From Pseudoduganella violaceinigra DSM 15887 (lineage in GTDB: Bacteria > Pseudomonadota > Gammaproteobacteria > Burkholderiales > Burkholderiaceae_D): a DNA stretch of 64,000 nucleotides. Where the stretch lies: positions 434,001-498,000 of the forward strand of contig NZ_AUDI01000001.1 in the NCBI RefSeq assembly GCF_000425385.1, read 5' to 3'. The notes beneath the pieces were generated by a model. The model had not been told where the DNA came from. It searched no databases and worked only from the letters and a program-made list of their open reading frames with translations. A program made the translations under genes and the position numbers. Position 1 is the first letter of the stretch; each line of letters starts with the position of its first letter. This document shows, piece by piece, positions 48,169 through 57,696 of this stretch.

Positions 48169-48668
48169 GGCTGGCCTCCTGTCAGCCAGGACGACAGCTG
48201 CGCCTGCAGCCGGTTCGCGTCAGCTGCGAAACCGGTATTTTGCCAGGCGATGCGCCCTTGCGCGTCGATGCCCAGCATGGCTGGCAGGCCGGGCAGGCGC
48301 AGCGTGCGCAGCGCGCTGCCGTCCGCATCGCGCACCCAGCGCACGCCTGTCAGCTGGCGGTAGCGCTGCTGCAAGGCCTGGAAGGCCGCGTCGTCGCCCA
48401 GCACCAGGACGTGCACGCCGTCGCCCCAGCCTTGCGGCGTTTCCAGGCGCGCCAGCGCGGCCTGGGTGCGCGGCCGCCCGGCATCGACCACCAGCAGCAC
48501 CCAGGGGCTGCCCGGATGCAGGGCAGCGGCGGCCGCCGGCGTGCCATCTTCTGCGGCCAGGGCCAGCGCCGGCAAGGCGCGCCCCGCTGGGGGCTGTGCG
48601 GGCGCCGCCGAAACCGCCGCGCCGTACAGCAAGGCGGCGCCGATCCATGCTTTCGAACTCAATTTCAT
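48165..48668 (-). CDS. Periplasmic thioredoxin-fold protein without cysteines
   Basis: Protein of 167 aa with a signal peptide (AWIGAALLYGAAVSAAP). Secondary-structure pattern and length suit a TlpA/AhpC-like thioredoxin fold (PALALAAEDGTPAAAAALHP, PWVLLVVDAGRPRTQAALAR, GVRWVRDADGSALRTLRLPG, LPAMLGIDAQGRIAWQNTGF). The position where CxxC would stand reads VDAGRPR, and the whole protein contains no Cys. It therefore cannot do thiol chemistry; a chaperone or scaffold role beside the DsbA-like partner is an inference. It lies 20 bases after the 2753-aa gene and overlaps the DsbA-like gene by four bases. Confidence 0.75.
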   Translation of the reverse strand: MKLSSKAWIGAALLYGAAVSAAPAQPPAGRALPALALAAEDGTPAAAAALHPGSPWVLLVVDAGRPRTQAALARLETPQGWGDGVHVLVLGDDAAFQALQQRYRQLTGVRWVRDADGSALRTLRLPGLPAMLGIDAQGRIAWQNTGFAADANRLQAQLSSWLTGGQP

Positions 48669-48688
48669 GCCATCTACCGATCCGCCCT

Positions 48689-51600
48689 TCAGGGCAATTT
48701 GAAGTTGATAATTGCCGCCTTTTGCTCCGGGGTCAGCTTGTCGAACATGGCAGGCTCCTGGAAGCCCGACAGCGACTCCGCCGCCGCGGCAGCCGCCGCC
48801 GCGTCGCCGGCCAGCGCGACATAGTACATCAGGCTGACACTGCCGCCGGCCGGCACCGTCAGGCTGCGCGCATACACCCCGCTGCCGAAACCGTAGCGCT
48901 CCGGCTGGTAGGTGAAGTAGCTGGCCTGGTTGGCGCCCGCGCTGCCGGCCACCAGGGCCGCCGGCGGATTGGCCATCACCAGGTAGCGGTAGCCGGTCTG
49001 CGCCGGCGGCAGCAGCATGCGGACGCTGTCGCCCGCCATCGGCGCCACCACCCGCACCTTGACGGTGGCCGCGCTCGCGCCGCTATTGCTGAAGGTATCG
49101 ACAATGCGCACCAGGCGGCTGTTCTCCGGCACGAAGACGCGGCGCTGCACCTGCACCGACTTCATGGCCACCGGGCCGTAAGTCGCTTCGCGCTTGTCGT
49201 CCGATGCCGTGGCCGCGGGCATGCACGGCAGGCGCACGCCATCGACGTTCAGCTGCAGCAGATTGTCGAACCACCATTCGCGCTCGTCGTGCGGCAGGCG
49301 TGCGCTCAGCAAGGCGCCGCTGCAGTCGAAGTGCGCGAAGCCCGCATCGGCCAGCTCCAGCCGCGCCTCAGACGGCAGCGCCGTGCCAAGCTTGACTTCC
49401 GTCTGCAGCGGCACGCCGGCCGTGGCCGAACCGTTGACCATGCCGACCAGCTGCGGCTGCACCGGATCGGTGGCCGCCACGCTGAAGGCGCCGGTCGGCA
49501 GCACCGGCAGCGCGAATTTGCCGTCGCTGTCGGTATGGGTCAGCAGCCACTGCATATCGGCCAGGTCGAAGCTGCGGCGCGAGGCAAAGCGCACCTCGGC
49601 GTTCGGCACCGGCGTGCTGCCGTCCTCGCCGACCACGCGCCCTTCCATGCTGGCCACCTCGGTCGGCATGGCCAGGTCCTGCAGCACTTGCTGCTGGTCG
49701 CGCACCAGGGTCTGCGCCGCCGTGGCCATCAGCCCGGTCTGCGTATCGAGTGCCGCGATCTGCAATTGGCCCAGCGCCACCTGCTCCATCACAAAGCGGC
49801 CATCGTCGCCGGTCGCGGCATAGCGGTTCAGATCTGGCTGGCCACTGCTGCGCACATACACCCAGGCCCCGCTCAGGAGGCGGCCGCGATGGTCGGTCAC
49901 CGTGCCGCTCACCGTGCCCGACGGCGGCATCGTCACGTCCAGCTTGATGGTGCCGCTGCTGGCACCCGTGCCGTTGAGCATGACGGCCAGGCCGGTGCTG
50001 CCTTCCTCGACCCGCAGCACAAACGGGCCCGCTTGCACGCCGTTGATGACATAGTTGCCCGCCTCGTCCATCCCGCCATGGTAGAAGCGGTCATTCTGGT
50101 ACAGGTCGATATTCGGCTGCGCCATCTTCTGCCCGGTGCTGTGGCGCAGGCTGCCGCTCACCAGCGCGCCTTCGGTGCGCAGCGGCAGGATCAGGTCCTG
50201 CGTCAGCACCGGCGCCGTGCCGGCGGTGCCGGACGCGTTGGCCGCGACGCCGTTCCAGACTGCTGTCAGCTGGAATGGGCCGGCTTTGACGCGCGCAAAC
50301 TCGTACATGCCGCCGCTGTCGGCCTGCGCCAGCAGGCGCTCGCCGCCGCTATCGAGCATCACCGCGGCCGGGACGCCCTCGCCCAGGCTGCTCACCTGGC
50401 CGCGCAGGCGCGACGCCGAGCCGTCGAACGGTTCGCTGGCGATGGCCAGGTTGATGGTGACCAGCGGCGCCGAGCCGGCATGGCCGACCGCTTGCACGCT
50501 GTCCCAGGACGACACGGCCTGCACGGTGAAGTCGCCGGCCGGGACATCCTCGAACAGATACGAGCCATCGGCCGCCGTGATGGTGGTGAACTCGCCCGGA
50601 TTGCCGCCGCCCGGAACGGCGGCCACGCTGGCCGTCGCCTTGTTGGGCTGCAGCGGCGCCAGCATCATCGGGCCGCCGCGGCCATTGGCCAGCACCAGCG
50701 TCACTTCCAGCCCGGCGCGGCCGACGCCGTCGACGCTGACCACGCCCCTCACGTTCGAGGCCGAACCATCGTACGGACCCGGCTGCAACGCCAGGTCGAG
50801 CGTTACCAGCGGGTCCTGGCCCGCCGTACCGCTGCCCTCGGCGCGGTAGGAATAGCGCTGCGCCGTGACCTTGAAGTCGCCGGGCGGCACTTCGGCGAAC
50901 TGATACACGCCCTCCTCGTTGGTGCTGGTCGAGCGGCGCCAGCCGCCGGTCCCTTCCAGCACCACTTCCAGGCCGGGCTGCGGCCTGCCGTCCCGCGTCA
51001 GCAGGCCCACCACATCGGAACTGAGGTGGTCGTACGGCTTGGCCGGCAGCACCAGGTCCAGCTTCAGGTTGGCCGGCTTGGCCAGATTGCCGGCCACGCT
51101 CACGTCGTTGCCCTGATTATCGGTCGCCGTCACCGTGTAATCGCCCAGGTCGATGCCGACCAGGTCGAAGTGGCCGATGCGCGAATTCTGCTCGCTCTGC
51201 CAATTCTCGGTGACGCTCCCCAGGCGTTTTTCGCGGCCGTCGACGCGCGGCTGCAGCAGCGCGACGCTTGGGTAACGCAACAGGCGGCCGTCGGCATACT
51301 TCACCGTGCCCTGCATGATCGACACCACCACGTTGGCCGTGTATTCGGCCTGCTTGCCGATGTCCAGCGTGGTGCCGCCCAGCGGCAGGCTGTCCTCCCG
51401 CGCGCAGGCATCGAACAGCTGCACCGTCACCGTGCCTTCCGGCATGCCTTGCAACTGCATCGTGCTCTCCGCCGTCAGTTCCGTGTTGCCCTTGCTGGTG
51501 TTGACGCGCAGCTTGTTGCGGCCGCACTCGCCGATCTCCGGCTGCAGCAGCAGGGGGTTGGGTTTCAAATTGCCGTCCAGTAGACGGACGTTCAGCGTCG

Positions 51601-54600
51601 CGCCCTGCTCATAGACGAAGTCCGGCAACACCAGCACCTGGCCCGGCGCTGCCGTCGCGCTTTGGCGCTGCACCAGGTTGAGCGGGCCAGCCGTCACGGC
51701 GACATCCACCGGCACGCCGGCCGGCACGTTGTCCAGCTGGAAGCGGCCATCGGCATCGGTCATGGCGCTGGTGCCGAACGGCCGGTCGTTGACCACCGCC
51801 GTTGCCTGCACTTGGGCGCCCGGCAACGGGCTGCCTGAGCTGTAGCGCACCAGGCCCGTGATCGACGCGCGGGCCCCCAGCAGGAGATCCGGCAGCGCCA
51901 GGTCCTGGCCCGACGGCGCAGCGACCGGCAACACGACATAGCTGCCAAACGTCGGGTCGTAAGCGCGCACCAGGACGTCGCGGCCGAGCGGCAGCGCCAG
52001 CGCGTAAGCGCCTAGCTCGTCCGTGACCGCGTTCGCATAGGTCGTGCCGTCCTGCGCACCGAGCGCGTTGATCTCGATGTACGGAGCGGGCGCGCCGGTG
52101 GACAGGCGCACATAGCCGCGCGCCATGGCGCCGCGCAGCTGCAGTTCGAGCGGCACCTGCTGGCCGTCGGCGCCGGCCACCGTCCGCGTCGCGCTGTAGC
52201 CAGGCAGTTGCGGATGGCTGGCGCGCAAGGTCACGCTATCGCCCAATACCAGCAGCTCCAGCACGCCGCTGCTCGGGCCGCCGCCAAACTGCACGGTTTC
52301 ACTGCGGCTGCCCAGCAGGTCGATGATTTCCACCGGCATGCTGAACGGGCTTGGCACGCCTTGCGGCATGCTCACGCGCAGTTGCAGCCGGGTTGCTTTC
52401 GGCATGCGCACGTCCTGGCGCAGCTCCTGGCCGGCCGCCAGCTGCAGCGGCAGCGTCACCACCGCCGTCTCGCCGGACAGCCCCGCCAGCAAAGGCTCGC
52501 CCGCCAGCACATTGGCGAAGCTGAACGTGCCGTCCGCGTCGCTGACGGTGCGCAGCGACTGGCCCATGCCGCTGTCGTTGCGCAGCGCCAGTACGGCGCC
52601 GGCCATCGGCGTCACGCCGTCGTCGCGCAGCACGGTGCCGGCCACCTTGCCGCCGTCCAGGTAATCGCGGACCGCCACCGGCTGGCCATTGAGCAGCACG
52701 CTCATGAAGTAGCCGCCGCGCTCGCTGTTCGAGCCGCCTTGCACCGCGATCGTGGCGTTGCCGGCGGCATCGAGCGGAATCGCCATCAGGTCGCCGACCG
52801 TGTTGGTCTGGCTGTAATAACCGCTCCCGCCGGCGCCATAGCCGTCCGCCTTCAGCTGGCGGTCGGCGCCGTAGACCTGGGCCCGCACCGTATAGGCCGC
52901 CCCGGCGTTGTCCTTGAGCGCGCCGTGCACGCGCACCGACAGCTTGTCGCCCGGCTGCGCCGCCACCGAATACAGGTGGCGCTCGCCGTCGAAGCTCAGC
53001 GTCGCGGTGCGCGCCTTGATGCGGTCGAACACGAAGTCCGTGTGCAGCACCAGGCCGGCCGGCAGTTCCGTCACATTCACTACGCTGCGCTGGGTGTCGC
53101 CGCTGTCGGTCATGGCAACGACCTGGTTATCACCGATATACAGCTGGTAGCTGGTCAGCGCGCCACTGCCGGACACGCTGCCGGCATCGCGGTTATTGAC
53201 ATACACGCGCGTGCGTTCCGCCGGCGCGGTATTGACGATGCCGATCGCCAGCGACGCCGGGGTGAAGCCGATGCTCGCCTCCACCGTGGTTTCCAGCTGC
53301 GCATCGTCGATCGTGACGGAAGTCTCGACCGTCTCATTGTCGCCGCTGCGCGCCCTGATCTTGTGCACGCCTTTGCCGACCGGGTATGGTGTCAGCGCGC
53401 CGCTGCCGCTGATATAACCAAGATACGCGTCATCCAGCCACACCTGGGCCGAGGCGCCAGGGCGCGGATTGTTCACATTAATTTTCAAGAACGCCAGATC
53501 GAAGATGAAGTTGGCGTTGAACGCCTGGCCGCCGCCATCCGGGCCGACCGTCACCACGCGGCTGCGCGTCTTGCCATCGACCGTCGTGGCCACCACCAGG
53601 TTGTCGCCCGGCTGCATGCCGTAATACACCTGCGCCTGGTGCACGCCGAACGGGTAAGGCAAGCTCTTGCCGCCCACCGTCACCGTGGTCCCCCAGCGCG
53701 GCGCGTCGACCAGCACCGTCAGCTGCGGCGGACGGAAGGTGAACGCCTGCAGCAACTCCTTGCCGGCATCGGCCTCGGCCACCTGCAGCTGCACGCTGCG
53801 GGTGTCGTCATAGTCGGTCACCAGCTTGAGCTCATGCTGGCCGGTGCTCAAAGGCAGGTTGCCGACCGCGCCGCTGGCATAGGTCGAGCCGACATCGCGG
53901 CCATCCACCTGCACCCGGGTCTGGCTCGAGCCGGCGCTGGTATCGACGCGCACCGTCAGCAGGGCCGGGTTGAAGCTGAATTGCAGCGCCACCTCGCGCC
54001 CATTGTCGCCCTCGGCCACGCTGACCTGCTGGCTTTGCACGTCGCCGTAATCGGTCGCCACGTCCACCTTGTGCGCACCGGCCGCCAAGGCCAGCGGCGG
54101 CAGCGCACCACTGCCATTGAGCGCGGCCAGGGACTGGCCGTCAACCAGCAGGTCGGCGCGCGTCCAGGCCAGCCTTTGCGCCACGTGCACGCGCAGATAG
54201 GCCGGCGCCGGGCGCACGGTGAATGCCAGCGGCAACGCCACATCGGGCACGCTGGTCAAGGCCTGTTCGCTGCCCTGGGCGCCGTCCGGCGTCTGGGCGC
54301 GCACCTGCCACTGCGCCACCGGCGCCATGAACAGGTAGCTGCCGTCTTCTTCGCTGGCGGCGGTGAAATCGCCGGCCGAGAACAGGCGGTCGTCAAAGCC
54401 GGCCAGCTTCAGCGTCATGCCGGCCACCGCTTTGCCGTCCGGGTTGCGCACCGACGCGGCAATGCCGCCGGCGTCGAACAACACCAGGTCTTGCTGAACC
54501 GCGGCGCCGGATGCCGGCGTGTCGATCAGCACGCGGCCGCGCAGGCGGCCGTCGACCAGGGCGTCGAGCTTGAGACGGCCGCGGCCGTCGTCGTTCAGGC

Positions 54601-56950
54601 TGACATTGCTGAACACGAAGCGGCCCGCCGCATCGGTCGGCACCAGCATTTCATCCCATGCCGGATTCGGGATGGCCACGGTGCCGCCGAGTGGCATGTC
54701 GCGCGAGCTCAGGCGTACCCACTGGTTCGCCACCGGCTTGGCCGCGGCGTCCAGCACGGTACCGCTGACGCTATAGGCGGCACGGCTGTTGGCCAGCACC
54801 AGGGCGACGCTTTCATTGTCCTGGCGCAGTACGCCTTCATAGCGCGCCACCATGCCATAGTTGCCCTTGGGCTGGGCGCTCAGGCTGAATGCCGACTTCG
54901 GCACCTTGTCGAAGCGCGCCACGCCACTGGCGTCGGTCACTGCTTCGGCGCCGTACGGCAGCGGCCCTTGCAGCGCCAGGCGCACCCGGGTGTTGGCCGC
55001 CGGCTGGCCGTTCTGGCTCAGCTGGACACGCACGGTGGCCAGGCCGAGCAGGCGCAGCGTGTGCTTGCGCACCTCGCCCACCTGGGTCAGGGCCGCAGGC
55101 ATCAGCACCCGTTCGCCGCTGGCGAGCTCGGCCGTCAGCACATACATGCCCAGCGGCACGGTGCCAAAGTTGAAATTGCCATCCTGGTCGGCCTGGGCCT
55201 GGCGTAGGCCAGCCTGGGCATGGCGCAGCACCACCGTGGCGCCGGCGGCTGGCTGGCCGTCCGGCCGCAGCAGGCGGCCCGCCACCTGGCCGGCGGACAA
55301 GAGCTGCAAGTCAGCCGTCGCCACGTCGCCGCTTTGGCGCAGCACGCCGTTGGCCACCGCCCCGGCCCCGCCCTGCATGGCGCTGACCGTGAATTCGCCC
55401 AGCGGCACGCCATCGATGCGGTAGCGGCCCTGGCTGTCGCTGCGTGCGCTGAACTGGCGGCCATCAGCGGCGCGCAGTGCGACCTCGACATTGGCCAGCA
55501 CCTGGCCCTGGGCATCGCTGACCTTGCCGGTCACGCTGCCGGCGGCGGCAATATTGCCCAACACGATGTCCTGCTGCAATTCCTGGCCGGCGCGCGCCAG
55601 CACCAGATTGCCGACGCTGCCCTGCACGCGGCCGTCTTTGACGGCCTGCAGCATGTAGGGGCCGTCGGCCAGCAACAGCGAATCGAAACGGAAGCTGCCG
55701 TCGGCGCCGCTGACCGCCTGGCTCACCAGGCCGCGCTGATCCGACAGCAGGCGCACCTGCAGGCCCGCCTGCGGCAGGCTGCCATCGAGCACGCGGCCAG
55801 CGATGGCGGCGGCCGGCTGCAGCTGCAAGGTCAGGCGCAGTTGGGCGCCGTCGGCCAGCTCGCCGCGCGCGGTGGCCACCGCGCCGCTGGCCGGATCGCG
55901 CAGGGAGACATTGATGGCGCCGGCCGTGAAGGCGGGCAGCAGGGCTTCGCCGTTGGCGGCGGTCTGCACCGAACGCACCAGGCCGGCGTACTGTTCGTGC
56001 GCCACCAGCAACTGGGCGCCCGCGACGGGCGCGCCGCCGGCATCCTGCACCGCCAGCAGCAGGGAACCCTGCCCGCTCAGTTTCAAGACCAGGGCGGGCG
56101 CCGGGCCGCCGGCCGGCAAGCTCGCCTGCATGCTGCCGCGCGCGCCGCTGGCCGGGACCAGGGCGCTCAAGGTGTAGTCGCCAGCCGGCGCATTGGGCAG
56201 GCTGAAATTGCCGGCGGCATCGGTCGACAGCGCCGGATAGACCGTCAACGGCGCATTCAGCTGCACCGTCACCTGCGCCCCGGCCACCGGGGTCAGGCCG
56301 TTGGCCAGGGTCACCCGGCCCGCCAGGGTCATGCGCGGCCCGATCTGGATCAGGCGCGAGCCGGCCGTGCCTTCATTGGTGACGCTGACGACAAGCTGGC
56401 GCCCGTACTGCGCGCCGCTGGGCGCCGGACGAATGGTCAGCAGGCCGTCGCTGCTGACGCTGGCGATGCCGGGGTCGCTGACGGTGTAGTTGCTGCCGCT
56501 GGCGCCGCCGGTGGCGTCGAAGCTGGAGCCGTCGGTGCCCTTGGCCGTCACTTTTAACTGCACCGTCTGGCCGTAACTGATATTGCCCGGGCCGTCGATC
56601 TGCAGGGAGCGGGGAATCGGCGTGCTTGAACCCCACTGGATCGGGCCAGCCACGAAGGACGTGCCGCCGGCCGGCTTGATGATGCCGGTCTGGCCCAGGG
56701 TGCCGTCGTTGCAGACGGCGCGGATACGGTAATTGCCCAGCTGCGAAGGCACGCCGGGGATCATGTAGTAGCCGCCCTCCTGCACCGTGGTATTGCGGTT
56801 CAGGGCACTGGCCACGCAAACCGTGCCCGGAGCCGGATCGGCCGCGCGCGCCGGCATGGCGCAGGACAGGCATAGGAGCATCAGCCATCCCGCCAGCAAG
56901 GCCCATGCCTTGCCGCTGAAGAGCGTTAGTGTCGTAGTCCGAGTATTCAA
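48689..56950 (-). CDS. Giant secreted protein: carboxypeptidase-regulatory repeats and PEGA-like repeats (2753 aa)
   Basis: Signal peptide 1-36 (LLAGWLMLLCLSCAMPARA). A Big_2-like domain follows at about 115-205, then six to seven carboxypeptidase-regulatory-like (CnaB/TTR-fold) units to about 900, such as TGKVSDAQGQVLANVEVALR with DSQGRYRIDGVPLGEFTVSA. Five tandem PEGA-like repeats span about 910-1315, each opening L-x-V-x-V and holding VDG or NNR, for example LTVRVDTSAGSSQTRVQVDG. A PPC-like beta domain lies about 1315-1425. Nine or more further regulatory units run to about 2440. The last 300 residues form a non-repetitive beta domain ending KLTPEQKAAIINFKLP. Cys are few and mostly paired. 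There is no membrane anchor, LPxTG or PEP-CTERM tail. Initiation is probably at TTG 56950, with GGGGAAA upstream. Its function is unknown; an extracellular or surface scaffold is likely. Confidence 0.85.
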   Translation of the reverse strand: MNTRTTTLTLFSGKAWALLAGWLMLLCLSCAMPARAADPAPGTVCVASALNRNTTVQEGGYYMIPGVPSQLGNYRIRAVCNDGTLGQTGIIKPAGGTSFVAGPIQWGSSTPIPRSLQIDGPGNISYGQTVQLKVTAKGTDGSSFDATGGASGSNYTVSDPGIASVSSDGLLTIRPAPSGAQYGRQLVVSVTNEGTAGSRLIQIGPRMTLAGRVTLANGLTPVAGAQVTVQLNAPLTVYPALSTDAAGNFSLPNAPAGDYTLSALVPASGARGSMQASLPAGGPAPALVLKLSGQGSLLLAVQDAGGAPVAGAQLLVAHEQYAGLVRSVQTAANGEALLPAFTAGAINVSLRDPASGAVATARGELADGAQLRLTLQLQPAAAIAGRVLDGSLPQAGLQVRLLSDQRGLVSQAVSGADGSFRFDSLLLADGPYMLQAVKDGRVQGSVGNLVLARAGQELQQDIVLGNIAAAGSVTGKVSDAQGQVLANVEVALRAADGRQFSARSDSQGRYRIDGVPLGEFTVSAMQGGAGAVANGVLRQSGDVATADLQLLSAGQVAGRLLRPDGQPAAGATVVLRHAQAGLRQAQADQDGNFNFGTVPLGMYVLTAELASGERVLMPAALTQVGEVRKHTLRLLGLATVRVQLSQNGQPAANTRVRLALQGPLPYGAEAVTDASGVARFDKVPKSAFSLSAQPKGNYGMVARYEGVLRQDNESVALVLANSRAAYSVSGTVLDAAAKPVANQWVRLSSRDMPLGGTVAIPNPAWDEMLVPTDAAGRFVFSNVSLNDDGRGRLKLDALVDGRLRGRVLIDTPASGAAVQQDLVLFDAGGIAASVRNPDGKAVAGMTLKLAGFDDRLFSAGDFTAASEEDGSYLFMAPVAQWQVRAQTPDGAQGSEQALTSVPDVALPLAFTVRPAPAYLRVHVAQRLAWTRADLLVDGQSLAALNGSGALPPLALAAGAHKVDVATDYGDVQSQQVSVAEGDNGREVALQFSFNPALLTVRVDTSAGSSQTRVQVDGRDVGSTYASGAVGNLPLSTGQHELKLVTDYDDTRSVQLQVAEADAGKELLQAFTFRPPQLTVLVDAPRWGTTVTVGGKSLPYPFGVHQAQVYYGMQPGDNLVVATTVDGKTRSRVVTVGPDGGGQAFNANFIFDLAFLKINVNNPRPGASAQVWLDDAYLGYISGSGALTPYPVGKGVHKIRARSGDNETVETSVTIDDAQLETTVEASIGFTPASLAIGIVNTAPAERTRVYVNNRDAGSVSGSGALTSYQLYIGDNQVVAMTDSGDTQRSVVNVTELPAGLVLHTDFVFDRIKARTATLSFDGERHLYSVAAQPGDKLSVRVHGALKDNAGAAYTVRAQVYGADRQLKADGYGAGGSGYYSQTNTVGDLMAIPLDAAGNATIAVQGGSNSERGGYFMSVLLNGQPVAVRDYLDGGKVAGTVLRDDGVTPMAGAVLALRNDSGMGQSLRTVSDADGTFSFANVLAGEPLLAGLSGETAVVTLPLQLAAGQELRQDVRMPKATRLQLRVSMPQGVPSPFSMPVEIIDLLGSRSETVQFGGGPSSGVLELLVLGDSVTLRASHPQLPGYSATRTVAGADGQQVPLELQLRGAMARGYVRLSTGAPAPYIEINALGAQDGTTYANAVTDELGAYALALPLGRDVLVRAYDPTFGSYVVLPVAAPSGQDLALPDLLLGARASITGLVRYSSGSPLPGAQVQATAVVNDRPFGTSAMTDADGRFQLDNVPAGVPVDVAVTAGPLNLVQRQSATAAPGQVLVLPDFVYEQGATLNVRLLDGNLKPNPLLLQPEIGECGRNKLRVNTSKGNTELTAESTMQLQGMPEGTVTVQLFDACAREDSLPLGGTTLDIGKQAEYTANVVVSIMQGTVKYADGRLLRYPSVALLQPRVDGREKRLGSVTENWQSEQNSRIGHFDLVGIDLGDYTVTATDNQGNDVSVAGNLAKPANLKLDLVLPAKPYDHLSSDVVGLLTRDGRPQPGLEVVLEGTGGWRRSTSTNEEGVYQFAEVPPGDFKVTAQRYSYRAEGSGTAGQDPLVTLDLALQPGPYDGSASNVRGVVSVDGVGRAGLEVTLVLANGRGGPMMLAPLQPNKATASVAAVPGGGNPGEFTTITAADGSYLFEDVPAGDFTVQAVSSWDSVQAVGHAGSAPLVTINLAIASEPFDGSASRLRGQVSSLGEGVPAAVMLDSGGERLLAQADSGGMYEFARVKAGPFQLTAVWNGVAANASGTAGTAPVLTQDLILPLRTEGALVSGSLRHSTGQKMAQPNIDLYQNDRFYHGGMDEAGNYVINGVQAGPFVLRVEEGSTGLAVMLNGTGASSGTIKLDVTMPPSGTVSGTVTDHRGRLLSGAWVYVRSSGQPDLNRYAATGDDGRFVMEQVALGQLQIAALDTQTGLMATAAQTLVRDQQQVLQDLAMPTEVASMEGRVVGEDGSTPVPNAEVRFASRRSFDLADMQWLLTHTDSDGKFALPVLPTGAFSVAATDPVQPQLVGMVNGSATAGVPLQTEVKLGTALPSEARLELADAGFAHFDCSGALLSARLPHDEREWWFDNLLQLNVDGVRLPCMPAATASDDKREATYGPVAMKSVQVQRRVFVPENSRLVRIVDTFSNSGASAATVKVRVVAPMAGDSVRMLLPPAQTGYRYLVMANPPAALVAGSAGANQASYFTYQPERYGFGSGVYARSLTVPAGGSVSLMYYVALAGDAAAAAAAAESLSGFQEPAMFDKLTPEQKAAIINFKLP

Positions 56951-57006
56951 CTGTTTCCCCTGAAGATGCGCTTATCCCTGCGCTGCCGCCTGGCGGCGAG
57001 CCGCTT

Positions 57007-57648
57007 TTATTCAGCCGGACGGCTGATGCGAATTTCGTTTTTGCTGTCGTCCCACAGCTCGCCGCTGTAGTGGAACACCGGGTCGCTGGCCAAGTCCTGC
57101 ACCGCCTGCCAGCGGCCGTCGATCAGCTTGAAGGACAGCGTGTTTTCGAAGTCCTTCGTGTCCAGCTGGGTGACCTTGCCCGTCGTGTCCTGCGTCGTCA
57201 GGTTGCCGCCATGGACCCGGTAGCGCACCAGCGCATAGGTCACGCGCTGGCGCGCATATTCGGCCTTGCCCAGCAGGACGGCGGGCCGCTCGCTCAGCAA
57301 TCCGCGCCAGTTGGCCACGATGTCGGCCGGCTGGCGGCCGCTATCGCGGTAGCGCTTTTCCATCAAGGCGCGCGCCTCCGGCGACCACATGCTGATCCAC
57401 CAATCGTAGTCGCCGGCCGCCATGGCCGACAGCAAGGCCACCGCCGCCTTTTCCGGCGTCGAATAGCCGGCGGCGCCGCGCGTCAGCGCGGTCACCGGCT
57501 GCGGCGGCACGAAGGTGCTGACGCCGACCGTGGTATAGGTCTCGACCACAACCTTCTTGACGCTGGTTTTCGTCTGGCTCTGCGCCTGGGCGGGCAATGC
57601 CGCAGCGGCCAGCAGCAGCAAGCCAAACACGGTGACCGATTTATTCAT
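57007..57648 (-). CDS. Secreted NTF2/SnoaL-like protein
   Basis: Protein of 213 aa with a signal peptide (MNKSVTVFGLLLLAAAALPA). After a flexible Thr/Val-rich segment (VETYTTVGVSTFVPPQPVTA), a domain at about 75-205 begins YSTPEKAAVALLSAMAAGDY. It continues with a Trp-rich helix (DWWISMWSPEARALMEKRY) and strands ending SFKLIDGRWQAVQDLASDPV, a pattern seen in NTF2-like/DUF4878-type small domains. The family call is by pattern only. The start at 57648 has GGAG upstream. It lies 48 bases after the 1542-aa gene and 56 before the 2753-aa gene, so it is probably a dedicated accessory of the giant proteins. Confidence 0.72.
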   Translation of the reverse strand: MNKSVTVFGLLLLAAAALPAQAQSQTKTSVKKVVVETYTTVGVSTFVPPQPVTALTRGAAGYSTPEKAAVALLSAMAAGDYDWWISMWSPEARALMEKRYRDSGRQPADIVANWRGLLSERPAVLLGKAEYARQRVTYALVRYRVHGGNLTTQDTTGKVTQLDTKDFENTLSFKLIDGRWQAVQDLASDPVFHYSGELWDDSKNEIRISRPAE

Positions 57649-57696
57649 GAATGGATTCTCCAAATAGCTCAAACTTAAATTTGCCGGCACGCCGCA

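Noticed and set aside
47948..51583. 1200-codon plus-strand frame opposite the 2753-aa gene and the two thioredoxin-fold genes
   Set aside because: Crosses three real genes and is Arg/His/Ala-rich without any recognisable motif.
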